Part shown: positions 9,651-18,436 of the stretch, in pieces
Layout: each line of letters begins with the position of its first letter
How positions within the stretch are numbered: position 1 is the first letter of the stretch
NCBI RefSeq assembly: GCF_934294775.1
Contig: NZ_CAKRAH010000006.1
Location: 1 to 64,000, forward strand
Length of the DNA stretch: 64,000 nt
Direction of reading: 5' to 3'
Source: an uncultured Dorea sp.
GTDB taxonomy: Bacteria > Bacillota > Clostridia > Lachnospirales > Lachnospiraceae
The notes under the pieces: generated by a model
What the model was told of the DNA's origin: nothing
The model's input: only the letters and a program-made list of their open reading frames with translations
Databases searched by the model: none
Program-made: the position numbers and the translations under genes

Positions 9651-11735
9651 CTAATTATCATCAGTATTTTCTTTATTTTCTACATATCCGCACTGCTCAT
9701 CACTGCAGACAAGCTTATTGCCTTTTTCCAACATATATTTGCCACAACGAGGGCACTTCTTCGTTGACGGTTTCTGCCATGACATAAATTCACATTCTGG
9801 ATTATCTTCACATCCATAGTATCTTCTGCCCTTCTTGGTCTTACGGATCACGATATCTTTTCCGCAAACCGGACATGGCACGCCGATTTTTTCCAGATAT
9901 GGTTTGGTATTCCTACAATCCGGAAATCCAGGACATGCCAGGAATTTTCCATGAGGACCATATTTTACAACCATGTTGCGTCCGCACTGTTCGCAGATAA
10001 CATCTGTAACTTCGTCTTCGATTTTTACCTGTTCCAGTTCATTTTCTGCCTTTTCTACTGCCGCTTCCAGATCCGGATAGAAGTTCTCTATGATCGTCTT
10101 CCATCTTACTTTTCCTTCTGCAACTCCATCCAGCAGGCTTTCCATATTAGCCGTAAAGTTTACATCTACGATACTTGGGAAGGACTGTTTCATGATATGA
10201 TTCACCACTTCACCAATCTCTGTAATGTAAAGATTCTTATTCTCTTTTGCGACATAACGTCTGGCTATGATCGTTGAGATCGTTGGTGCATACGTACTTG
10301 GTCGTCCAATTCCCAGCTCTTCCAGTGTCTTTACCAGTGTTGCTTCTGTATAGTGTGCCGGTGGCTGTGTAAAGTGCTGCTTTGTCTCCAGACTTTCTTT
10401 GGTCAGTACCGAATCCATATCCAGTCCTTTTAATAAGACGTTATTCGCCTCTTTTGCTTCGCCTGCCTCTGTATATACACTTCGGAATCCCTCAAAAGCC
10501 ACCCTAGAAGCTGCAACTGTAAAACGGTACTGTCCTGCTGCAATCTTTACTGATGTGGTCTCATATCTTGCCGGCTGCATCCTGCTTGCCACAAAACGTT
10601 TCCAAACCAGCTGGTACAGACGGAACTGATCTCTGCTTAAGAACTCTTTTACTGCTGCCGGTGTTCTGGTTACATCTGTCGGACGGATTGCCTCATGTGC
10701 ATCCTGAATAATCTTTTTATCCGAATCTTTCTTCGCTTCTCCGTCAGCTACATATTCTTCGCCAAATCCTTCCCGGATATACTCTCTGACTGCTGCATCC
10801 GCTTCTTCTGATATACGTGTAGAGTCTGTACGAAGATACGTGATCAGACCAATCGTACCACTACCTTTGATATCTACACCTTCATATAACTGCTGCGCAA
10901 TACGCATTGTCTTTGCAGTTGCAAAGTTCAACGCCTTTGATGCTTCCTGCTGCATCGTACTGGTGGTAAATGGTACCGGTGCCTTCTTTGTACGTACTCC
11001 TTTTTTAATATCTGCAATTGAATAATCTGCATCTTCTACTTCTTTCAGGATTGCATCCAGCTCTTCTTTTGACGATATTGTCATTTTTTCTTTTTCTGTT
11101 CCGTAGAATTTTGCCGTCAGAAGTTTCTTCTCGCCTTTTACTTTCAGATTGGCATCTAATGACCAGTATTCTTCCGGTATAAATGCATTAATCTCTTCTT
11201 CACGATCTGCAATAATGCGGAGCGCTACCGACTGTACACGTCCCGCACTCAGACCTCTCTTGACCTTCGCCCACAAAAGCGGACTGATCTTATAACCCAC
11301 AATTCGGTCTAACACTCTTCGTGCCTGCTGTGCGTCTACCAGGTCCATATCAATCTCTCTTGGATTTTTCAGTGATGCTTTTACTGCATTCTTGGTAATC
11401 TCATTAAAACTGATTCGATAAACTTTCTTATCCTCTAACTTTAAAGCTTTACTAAGGTGCCAGGATATTGCTTCTCCTTCGCGGTCCGGGTCAGTTGCAA
11501 GATAGATCTTATCTGCCTTTTTTACTTCCTTACGGAGTTTTGCAAGAATTTCTCCTTTTCCACGAATTGTAATGTATTTTGGTTCGTAATCATTTTCAAT
11601 ATCTATTCCCATCTGGCTTTTGGGCATATCTCTTACGTGACCATTTGATGCAGTCACTACATAATTACTTCCTAAGAACTTTTTAATGGTCTTCACCTTT
11701 GCAGGCGACTCCACGATTACCAGATAACGTGCCAT
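9651..11735 (-). CDS. topA: DNA topoisomerase I
   Basis: A 694-residue type IA topoisomerase that relaxes negative supercoils. The TOPRIM domain holds DPDREGEA at about 82-89, and the catalytic tyrosine is Tyr300 in ITYLRTDSTR. Three C-terminal zinc ribbons follow from about residue 590 (CEQC/CPGFPDC, CPVC/CEDNPEC, CPRC/CSDEQC). It is the last gene of the yifB-dprA-topA run, 34 bases behind dprA, an order that recurs in Firmicutes. Confidence 0.98.
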   Translation of the reverse strand: MARYLVIVESPAKVKTIKKFLGSNYVVTASNGHVRDMPKSQMGIDIENDYEPKYITIRGKGEILAKLRKEVKKADKIYLATDPDREGEAISWHLSKALKLEDKKVYRISFNEITKNAVKASLKNPREIDMDLVDAQQARRVLDRIVGYKISPLLWAKVKRGLSAGRVQSVALRIIADREEEINAFIPEEYWSLDANLKVKGEKKLLTAKFYGTEKEKMTISSKEELDAILKEVEDADYSIADIKKGVRTKKAPVPFTTSTMQQEASKALNFATAKTMRIAQQLYEGVDIKGSGTIGLITYLRTDSTRISEEADAAVREYIREGFGEEYVADGEAKKDSDKKIIQDAHEAIRPTDVTRTPAAVKEFLSRDQFRLYQLVWKRFVASRMQPARYETTSVKIAAGQYRFTVAASRVAFEGFRSVYTEAGEAKEANNVLLKGLDMDSVLTKESLETKQHFTQPPAHYTEATLVKTLEELGIGRPSTYAPTISTIIARRYVAKENKNLYITEIGEVVNHIMKQSFPSIVDVNFTANMESLLDGVAEGKVRWKTIIENFYPDLEAAVEKAENELEQVKIEDEVTDVICEQCGRNMVVKYGPHGKFLACPGFPDCRNTKPYLEKIGVPCPVCGKDIVIRKTKKGRRYYGCEDNPECEFMSWQKPSTKKCPRCGKYMLEKGNKLVCSDEQCGYVENKENTDDN

Positions 11736-11769
11736 ATATTTCCTCCATGTTATTGCTGACGGTCCTTTA

Positions 11770-12849
11770 TCACCGTGCTTTTATATAATAATTTCTGGAT
11801 ACTTCTTTGGCGTATCCTTTCAACTCTAATGTAATCAATCTTTCCATAAGCTCCTGACCGGAAAGGTTCGTTTCATTCAGTAGTTGTTCTATCCCCTTTG
11901 GGAACAAATCGAGACAACTATACACCATAACTTCGGGACTTTCAAGCATTTTTTCATTTTTGTCAGATTTTTGCCCGTACCTGACCACCTTTATATTCCA
12001 TTCTTCTATCAATTCTTCCGGTGTCAGTAAAATGCCTGCACCTTGTCTGATCAGTCTGTGGCACCCCTGACTTAGGACACTTGTCACCGGTCCGGGAAGG
12101 GCATATACATCCTTTCCTTGCTCCAGTCCCATGTCTGCTGTAATCAGCGAACCACTTTTTTCTTTTGCTTCCATCACCAGAATCCAGTCAGACAATCCAC
12201 TGATAATCCTGTTTCTTCTTGGAAAATTCCACGACAGCGGTTCCGTCCCCGGCGGAAATTCCGATATGATACCTCCGTTTTTCTGGATATCCATATACAA
12301 TCCTATATTTTCCCTTGGATAACAAATATCTACCCCGCAGCCAAGTACTGCATATGTTTCACCACCTCCATTTAACGCTCCTCTCTGTCCTGCTCCGTCA
12401 ATTCCTCTGGCCATGCCACTTATAACCGGAATTCCTGCCCTTGCCAGTATATTTCCATATTCGAGAGCCATCTGTTCACCATATGGTGTACATCTTCTTG
12501 CACCCACGATTGCTACAGCTTTCTGATTATTCTCTGGGAGTTTTCCTAACACATATAATGCATAAGGTGGATCCTGGATATTCTTAAGTTTTTCTGGATA
12601 TTCCGGCACATAATATGGTATAAATTGTATATGTTTTTCGTCTAGTTTTTTCCATTTGTCTTTCAAATCTTTTTTTCTTTTTGCTTTCAGCAGGATTTCT
12701 ATATCCTTTTCACTAATACCTTCCGATGGTCGTAATGCTGTTTCTTCTATATAATATATGGCTTTTCCACTTCTATATGTCTCTCTTAATATCCTCTTTT
12801 TCCGGTCACTGATTTCTTTTATCCCGGCCAGCCAGTATTCGTATATCAT
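11770..12849 (-). CDS. dprA: DNA-processing protein DprA/Smf
   Basis: A 359-residue protein with a central Rossmann fold carrying GARRCTPYG, GMARGIDG and LGCGVDICYPREN, the DprA signature. The C-terminus has a winged-helix-like region (NLSGQELMERLITLELKG). DprA loads RecA on incoming single-stranded DNA in transformation. In most Clostridia the gene is kept although competence is unproven. It lies 12 bases downstream of yifB, so the two are surely co-transcribed. Confidence 0.96.
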   Translation of the reverse strand: MIYEYWLAGIKEISDRKKRILRETYRSGKAIYYIEETALRPSEGISEKDIEILLKAKRKKDLKDKWKKLDEKHIQFIPYYVPEYPEKLKNIQDPPYALYVLGKLPENNQKAVAIVGARRCTPYGEQMALEYGNILARAGIPVISGMARGIDGAGQRGALNGGGETYAVLGCGVDICYPRENIGLYMDIQKNGGIISEFPPGTEPLSWNFPRRNRIISGLSDWILVMEAKEKSGSLITADMGLEQGKDVYALPGPVTSVLSQGCHRLIRQGAGILLTPEELIEEWNIKVVRYGQKSDKNEKMLESPEVMVYSCLDLFPKGIEQLLNETNLSGQELMERLITLELKGYAKEVSRNYYIKAR

Positions 12850-12861
12850 ATTCTTCCCCCT

Positions 12862-14394
12862 TTATCTTCCCCAGTATTTTTTATCCAGCGATCTATATCC
12901 GATTGCCTCTTTCAGATGTATACTCTTCACTTCAGTACTTTGTTCTAAATCAGCAATTGTTCTTGCCACCCGCAGTATCTTATGATAGGTTCTTGCTGTC
13001 AGTCCAAGCTTTTCAAACGCTTGTTCCATCAGCTCTTTTTCCTCTTTTCCAAGTCTTACATACGTCGCAATCTCCCGTGGTCCGAGTATTGCATTTGTAT
13101 CCGCTTTTCCCATCTTATACCGTTCTTTTTGTATGTCTCTTGCAATTGACACACGTTTTCTTATCACTTCCGAAGTTTCTTCTTTTTTTGTTGCTTCCAG
13201 TTCCTGATACTGTACTCTTGGTGTTTCAATACACAGATCCATCCGGTCCAGAAATGGCTGACTGATTTTTCCCAGATATTGTTCGATCTGTCTTGGCGTA
13301 CAGCTGCATTTTTGCATATCCGGATAATTTCCACATGGACATGGATTCATTGCAGCAACCAGCATAAATTCTGCCGGATACACAAAACTTCCGTGATTTC
13401 TTGCTATATGTACTTTCCGCTCTTCCAATGGCTGGCGCAGTACTTCCAGTACAGATCTTGGAAACTCTGCAAGCTCATCCAGAAACAAGACTCCTTTGTG
13501 CGCCATGCTGATTTCCCCGGGTCTTGGTGTGATTCCACCACCAAGCAGAGCTGTCTTCGTCACAGTATGATGTACACTTCGAAATGGCCGCCGCGTGATC
13601 AGCGGATGATCCGGGTCAACATTTCCCAATATACTGTATATTTTGGTAATCTCCAGACTTTCCTCTCTTGAAAGTTCCGGTAAGATTGTTGCTATACGCC
13701 GGGCAATCATCGACTTTCCTGCCCCAGGCGGTCCTACCATAAGAAGATTGTGGCCACCTGCCACCGCTATCTCTGCTGCCCTCTTCACTGCTTTCTGACC
13801 ATGGATTTCTGAAAAATCATACTGCTCTTCGTCTTTTTCCTCCACTATTTCTGTCATATTATTCCAAACAGGAATCTCTGTCTTTCCATTCAGACACATA
13901 CAGATTTCTTCCAGGCTTTTTGCTGGCAGGATTTGCATTTCTTTTACCAGCGCCCCTTCTTTTACATTCTCCGCTGGTAAGATACACTGCCGGTATCCAC
14001 TCCTTTCCGCTTCCATTATCATAGGAAGGACTCCGGATATTCCATGTATCTTTCCATCCAGACTCAGTTCTCCTAATACGATTACATCTTTTAAGCTTTC
14101 TTTTGGGATATATTCCAGCGCTGCCAGGACAGACAGTGCAATTGGAAGATCAAATGATGCGCCCTTTTTTCTTACAGTCGCCGGCGCCAGATTCACGACT
14201 ATTTTTTTTGCAGGCAGTTTTACACCTGAATTTCTAATGGCGGTCCGGACCCGTTCGGATGCCTCTTTTACTTCGGCTGACAGATATCCCACCATATGAA
14301 ACATGGGAAGTCCGTTGCTTACATCCGCCTCTACCCGGATTTTCTCCACATCCAGTCCCCGGATTGCTAAAGATAATACAGTACAAAATGCCAT
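12862..14394 (-). CDS. YifB/ComM family magnesium-chelatase-like AAA+ ATPase
   Basis: A 510-residue AAA+ protein with an N-terminal ChlI-like fold (IRVEADVSNGLPMFHMVG), Walker A GPPGAGKSM, Walker B VLFLDELAEF, and the C-terminal Mg-chelatase domain with NPCPCGNY. Family members such as ComM are helicases that promote branch migration in transformation. The ATG at 14394 has AAAGGAG seven bases upstream and gives the usual family N-terminus, so the extension to 14499 is not used. It heads the yifB-dprA-topA unit. Confidence 0.94.
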   Translation of the reverse strand: MAFCTVLSLAIRGLDVEKIRVEADVSNGLPMFHMVGYLSAEVKEASERVRTAIRNSGVKLPAKKIVVNLAPATVRKKGASFDLPIALSVLAALEYIPKESLKDVIVLGELSLDGKIHGISGVLPMIMEAERSGYRQCILPAENVKEGALVKEMQILPAKSLEEICMCLNGKTEIPVWNNMTEIVEEKDEEQYDFSEIHGQKAVKRAAEIAVAGGHNLLMVGPPGAGKSMIARRIATILPELSREESLEITKIYSILGNVDPDHPLITRRPFRSVHHTVTKTALLGGGITPRPGEISMAHKGVLFLDELAEFPRSVLEVLRQPLEERKVHIARNHGSFVYPAEFMLVAAMNPCPCGNYPDMQKCSCTPRQIEQYLGKISQPFLDRMDLCIETPRVQYQELEATKKEETSEVIRKRVSIARDIQKERYKMGKADTNAILGPREIATYVRLGKEEKELMEQAFEKLGLTARTYHKILRVARTIADLEQSTEVKSIHLKEAIGYRSLDKKYWGR

Positions 14395-14501
14395 CTGTAC
14401 ACTCCTTTCCATATCAATGTCTGATGCATAAATTGCCTGCACCTTACATGATACATCACTATAAAAACTGAAACTTGATACAATGACCGATCCGGTCAAA
14501 A

Positions 14502-14545
14502 GAAAAACCGAAGACAGAACAGAATCTATGATAATTCAGTCTTCG
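14502..14545 (-). terminator. Terminator after the flippase-like gene
   Basis: 7-bp stem 14509-14515 / 14539-14545 (CGAAGAC) with partial pairing inside the loop, followed on the minus strand by GGTTTTTCTTTT. Confidence 0.65.
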
Positions 14546-14583
14546 TAAATTTGAATTTATCTTATCCTATTCTTTCTTCGGTG

Positions 14584-15630
14584 TCAACATTTTTCAGAAT
14601 ACATTTCCATTGCTTTTCCAGAATGTTTTTTCCCGCGTCCCAGTAACACACCCAGTATCCCGCTCAGAACTAAAAGAAAATAAAAACTGATGCCACGGTT
14701 CACAAGTACAACAGCCGCAACCGGGGTCGTTTCAAATATTTTAGCGAATAATTTTACAAAGGAGAATTCACTGATTCCTTCTGCTCCCGGAAACGGCAGC
14801 AGGGCTGTCGTCATATATAATATAATCTGATGTAAAAAAATCACAATATATGAACTTCCAGACTCTCCCATAGCATGATACACCGCCCACGGAACACTGA
14901 ACCAGCAGATAACCTGTATGAAGCTAATCACAATGACTCTTCCTGCCAGGCCTGGATCCTTCTTCAAAAAACTTTTGCAATCTTCAAAATCATGTAATAC
15001 ACCATTCAGTTTTCCGCATGCATTTTCTTTATTCTTTATTGGCAGACGGCGCAAGAGCCACTGTATTCCTCCAACAATTTTTTCCTTCAGTTTTTCTGAC
15101 AGGATCACTACCATTAGTGCTGCTATAAATATAAAATTCATAACATATCCAAGCGCTCCTAATATCAGCATCATCCTGCTCAGATGAATCTTCCCCAGAA
15201 GTACTCCTGCCGCTGCAATATTTTCCAACACGAACGTTGCAAGCTGAAAGCTGGTAACTTCTACCAGTATAGCCAACGTTCCATGTGCCACATGAATGTC
15301 ATCTTTATTCATTGCATACAACTGCAACGGCTGTCCACCTGTAGCAGATGGTGTAATTGAACTGAAAAAATATCCGATATATGCATATTTCATTCCCTGT
15401 GTAAAGGAAATCTTATATCCAAACGACTGTAAAACATGCATCAGATTCACGCCTTCTGCCACATTGAACGATGCCGCCAGGAGGATACCAACGAGCAGCC
15501 ACTTGTGATCCGCCTGTCTCATAGCTTCCAGTACAGACTGTATATCCGTACCCTTTAATACAACAAAGATCACAACTGCTGCCAGTACCGGAAAGAATAT
15601 GATATATTTTTTAAATGATTTTTTCTCCAT
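14584..15630 (-). CDS. Flippase-like integral membrane protein (MprF N-terminal domain / UPF0104 family)
   Basis: A 348-residue protein with about eight hydrophobic helices and no soluble catalytic domain. It resembles the membrane part of lysylphosphatidylglycerol synthases (PSATGGQPLQLYAM near residue 100, and LPFPGAEGISEFSF near 265). Stand-alone members are thought to move lipids or lipid-linked sugars across the membrane. It overlaps the deacetylase gene by 20 bases and lies two genes after an MGDG-synthase-like glycosyltransferase. A role in moving a glycolipid is therefore plausible, but is inference. Confidence 0.85.
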   Translation of the reverse strand: MEKKSFKKYIIFFPVLAAVVIFVVLKGTDIQSVLEAMRQADHKWLLVGILLAASFNVAEGVNLMHVLQSFGYKISFTQGMKYAYIGYFFSSITPSATGGQPLQLYAMNKDDIHVAHGTLAILVEVTSFQLATFVLENIAAAGVLLGKIHLSRMMLILGALGYVMNFIFIAALMVVILSEKLKEKIVGGIQWLLRRLPIKNKENACGKLNGVLHDFEDCKSFLKKDPGLAGRVIVISFIQVICWFSVPWAVYHAMGESGSSYIVIFLHQIILYMTTALLPFPGAEGISEFSFVKLFAKIFETTPVAAVVLVNRGISFYFLLVLSGILGVLLGRGKKHSGKAMEMYSEKC

Positions 15631-16330
15631 ATTTTTCCTCTACATTTCTAAATGCATATCCCTGCTTTTTTAAAAGCGGGATTGCTTTTTCAAGAGCTTC
15701 TATCGTTCTTCCCGGTGCACCATTTTCCCCTCTTCCGTCATGGAGACAGATAACAGCTCCCGGAAATACTCTTCGTAAAATCTTATTGCAGATACTGTCC
15801 GGTGTTTCATCCGCCGACCAGTCCTGCGCCATAACATCCCAGAATACCAGATTTAGATGTAATTTTTTTATCCAATATAAACTTGCCAGATTCAAATGTC
15901 CCCATGGCGGACGGTAACCTTTTATATCTACTCCAAGCTTTTCCATGATCTCCACTGATTTTTTCAGATCTCTTCCGGTCTTTCCAATTGGCTGAAGCAT
16001 GGCACTTTCATGTTTTTGCGAATGTATTCCGATTGAATATCCATTCTTTTTCATCCGTTCTACGATTCCCGGATGCTGCTTTGCCGATTCTGCCACCATG
16101 AAAAATGTTGCCGGAACCTTCTGTTCATCCAAAAGATCAAGAAGTTTGTTCGTATACACCGTGTCTGGTCCATCATCAAATGTAAGATAAAGAATTTTCT
16201 CTGCATCTTCCGCCTGTCTTCTGTCTTTTAAGATCCAGCGGTACTTTAATATGTAAGTCGGAAACACACTATAGCATACCATTCCTGCTCCTACTGCCGT
16301 AGCTCTTTTTGTCCATTTCTTCCATTTCAT
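15611..16330 (-). CDS. Polysaccharide deacetylase (NodB homology domain), membrane-anchored
   Basis: A 239-residue protein with an N-terminal hydrophobic anchor at about 10-28. The NodB domain shows the usual motifs: TFDDGPD, HSQKHE (metal ligands), YRPPWGHLN, WSADE and ICLHDG. It would remove N-acetyl groups from an outer-surface sugar polymer or glycolipid. Its start overlaps the glycosyltransferase stop by one base and its end overlaps the flippase-like gene by 20, so the three genes form a tightly coupled unit. The substrate is unknown; a glycolipid head group is possible from context. Confidence 0.9.
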   Translation of the reverse strand: MKWKKWTKRATAVGAGMVCYSVFPTYILKYRWILKDRRQAEDAEKILYLTFDDGPDTVYTNKLLDLLDEQKVPATFFMVAESAKQHPGIVERMKKNGYSIGIHSQKHESAMLQPIGKTGRDLKKSVEIMEKLGVDIKGYRPPWGHLNLASLYWIKKLHLNLVFWDVMAQDWSADETPDSICNKILRRVFPGAVICLHDGRGENGAPGRTIEALEKAIPLLKKQGYAFRNVEEKYGEKII

Positions 16331-17427
16331 TATGCAGTCATCCTTTCTTCCATAATTTCGACAGCTTTATCCAGATCCACATCGATCATGTCTGTTTTGG
16401 CACGTTTGACATTTGCTTTCATTCGTTTTAATTCATCTTCATCTTCCAGCAGCTTCTGAAGTTCCGGAATATAAGCTTCTCTTTTTCCCCATACTACTTT
16501 CGCAAATCCTTTTTCTGCTGCATATCCTGCGTTATTCATTTCCTGTTCCAGGAATGGATGAATGACAAATAACGGCACTTCACTGTGAATCAGCTCAAAC
16601 AGTGTAATTCCACCAGCCTTCGTGATAACCAGATCCGCCCATCTCATGTATTTGCTGATGTTTTCCGTATATCCCAATACTTTTACATCATCATAGCGGT
16701 CTACCCATTCATCGTATACTTTCTTATTTTTTCCGGTAATTACGACTGTACGGACTCCGTGCATATGATGCAATTTTCCAAGAAGCTCTTTTAAATCCGG
16801 CATAAGTCCCAGACCGCCACCCATAATCAGGACATTTTTCGTATTCTCTTTTTTTCTTAATGAATCTTCCTGATATCTGCAACGCAGGAACTGCTGTCTT
16901 ACCGGAATTCCTGTTACCAGAATGTTTTCTGACCTTGTTCCGCTTTGAATCAGGTGCTCTTTGATTTCCTGTGTCGGTGCAAGATAAATATCTGTCTGTA
17001 AAGCTGTCCACTCCGGATGCATACTGATATCTGTAATACATGTCACAAGTGGTGTCTTCAGCCCTGTTCTTCCTTTATAAGAAGCAATCGCTTTTACGCA
17101 CATTGGATGTGTACAGACGATTACGTCTGGTTCTTCTGTTTCCAGTAATGCTCTTAGCTTTTTATAAATTGCTTCCCCTCTTGGCCGTACTTCTACTTTC
17201 ATTTTACCTGACATCTTATATATGAAATTATAAATTCCATGACAATGTTCTACCATCATTCTAAATCCGCCAAAAATCAGTTTACTCAAATGCGGATACA
17301 GTTCTTCAAGCAGATCTTTTTTTACAATTTTGGTATTTTCATCTATCTTTTTAAATTCTTCACAGATTGCATTGGCTGCCATCTCATGGCCCATTCCGAA
17401 TCTTCCACTTAACACCAGTACTTTCAT
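16330..17427 (-). CDS. MGDG synthase-like glycosyltransferase (GT28, UgtP-type)
   Basis: A 365-residue protein opening MKVLVLSGRFGMGHEMAANAI, the diacylglycerol-binding GxGH motif of the MGDG synthase family. The GT28 C-terminal domain has MGGGLGLMPDL, KAGGITLFELIHSEVPL and HPFLEQEMNNAGYA for nucleotide-sugar binding. It probably adds hexose to diacylglycerol at the inner membrane face. The ATG at 17427 follows AAAGGGTGG; the ATG eight codons upstream lacks a ribosome binding site. It heads the glycosyltransferase-deacetylase-flippase unit. Confidence 0.9.
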   Translation of the reverse strand: MKVLVLSGRFGMGHEMAANAICEEFKKIDENTKIVKKDLLEELYPHLSKLIFGGFRMMVEHCHGIYNFIYKMSGKMKVEVRPRGEAIYKKLRALLETEEPDVIVCTHPMCVKAIASYKGRTGLKTPLVTCITDISMHPEWTALQTDIYLAPTQEIKEHLIQSGTRSENILVTGIPVRQQFLRCRYQEDSLRKKENTKNVLIMGGGLGLMPDLKELLGKLHHMHGVRTVVITGKNKKVYDEWVDRYDDVKVLGYTENISKYMRWADLVITKAGGITLFELIHSEVPLFVIHPFLEQEMNNAGYAAEKGFAKVVWGKREAYIPELQKLLEDEDELKRMKANVKRAKTDMIDVDLDKAVEIMEERMTA

Positions 17428-17617
17428 AACTTCCACCCTTTCCCTTCTCATCTGCTGGGTCTCTTCTTTATGGTGTTAAGTATAGTAACTGATTCTTAAA
17501 AAAACAGACATATAAATCTAAAGATTTCTTAAAGACTTTCTTTACAGATACACGGAAAAACTACAAAATTACACAGTTTTTTACAAATACTCCGGCAGCT
17601 GAAAGCTTTTTTCATAC

Positions 17618-18241
17618 TTACGTATCAAAAAAGAGCCTCAGCTTTTCAATTGCGCTTTTTTCAATTCTTGATACATATGATCTTGATATTCCAAGTTTTG
17701 CAGCAATTTCTTTTTGCGTATATTCCTCTTCATTATACAGACCATACCGCATCTTAAGCACTATCCGTTCTCTTGCCGACAGCTCTGATTCCACTTTCTG
17801 ATAAAGTTTTCTTACATCTTCTTTTTGTTCCAGTTTGCGCTGCACATCCTCTTCTTTCATCTCGATCACATCAAAAAGCTGAATCTCATTTCCTTCCCTG
17901 TCCGTTCCTATGGGATCATATAGCGATACTTCTTTTGAAGTTTTTTTCTTTCCCCTAAGATGCATTAACACTTCATTTTCAATGCATCTTGCCGCATATG
18001 TTCCAAGTCTTACACTTTTATCCGGATCAAATGTGACAACCGCTTTCATAAGTCCAATTGTTCCTATAGACAGAAGATCTTCCACTTCTTCCGGTGGTGG
18101 CTGGTACTTTTTTACAATATGTGCTACAAGCCGCAGATTTCTCTCCACAAGAATATGTTTTGCCTCCAGATCACCCTCTGTATATTTTTGCATGTAATAT
18201 CTTTCCTCTGCAGCTGTGAGGGGTTGTGGAAATGATTTCAA
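17618..18241 (-). CDS. sigK: Sporulation sigma factor SigK (mother-cell late sigma), uninterrupted
   Basis: The protein carries all sigma-70 parts. Region 2 is ERNLRLVAHIVKKY with EEVEDLLSIGTIGLMKAV and TYAARCIENEVLMHLR. Region 4 is TQKEIAAKLGISRSYVSRIEKSAIEKL. From memory it matches SigK/SigE more closely than other sigmas, including the KTSKEVSLYDPIGTDREGNE linker. I chose the TTG at 18241 (MKSFPQPLTAAEE, 207 residues). AAGAGG lies about eight bases upstream, and a sigmaE/K-type promoter at 18270-18297 would put the transcript start just before it. The longer reading from a TTG at 18313 gives an N-terminus unlike the family. There is no skin-type insertion. Confidence 0.88.
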   Translation of the reverse strand: MKSFPQPLTAAEERYYMQKYTEGDLEAKHILVERNLRLVAHIVKKYQPPPEEVEDLLSIGTIGLMKAVVTFDPDKSVRLGTYAARCIENEVLMHLRGKKKTSKEVSLYDPIGTDREGNEIQLFDVIEMKEEDVQRKLEQKEDVRKLYQKVESELSARERIVLKMRYGLYNEEEYTQKEIAAKLGISRSYVSRIEKSAIEKLRLFFDT

Positions 18242-18269
18242 AGCAACGTACCTCTTGGCAGATTTATTA

Positions 18270-18297
18270 TATTCTATGCAAACAGCGGTGCTTCTGT
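18270..18297 (-). promoter_or_regulatory. Candidate mother-cell (sigmaK/sigmaE-type) promoter of sigK
   Basis: CATAGAATA at 18270-18278 fits the CATAnnnTA -10 consensus of sigmaE and sigmaK. An AC pair lies 17 bases upstream at 18296-18297, as expected for sigmaK. The expected transcript start at about 18262 leaves a leader of about 20 bases holding AAGAGG. Confidence 0.55.
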
Positions 18298-18415
18298 GCC
18301 TGGGCATCCTCAAAACCTGTCATTTGCACTCTTCTATGTGCATATCAGGAATGCTGATTGCAATTCCTGCAAGCGACAGATTCTGTGATATAAGGCAACG
18401 GAAACACCGCTGTTT
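18280..18415 (-). other. Long-range inverted repeat with nested stems upstream of sigK (possible structured RNA)
   Basis: An exact 11-bp inverted repeat (18280-18290 with 18405-18415) encloses about 114 bases. On the minus strand the inside contains a TGTC-gc-TTGC / GCAA-at-GACA stem and an AGGAAT / ATTCCT stem of six pairs. The right arm overlaps the sigK promoter. It could be a folded leader, a short non-coding RNA, or the remains of a small inverted-repeat element. No riboswitch class is recognised. Confidence 0.4.
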
Positions 18416-18436
18416 TATCTGATTCTACTGATTGTA

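Noticed and set aside
17618..18313. Skin-like prophage insertion in sigK
   Set aside because: All sigma regions are continuous in one frame, with no recombinase gene nearby.
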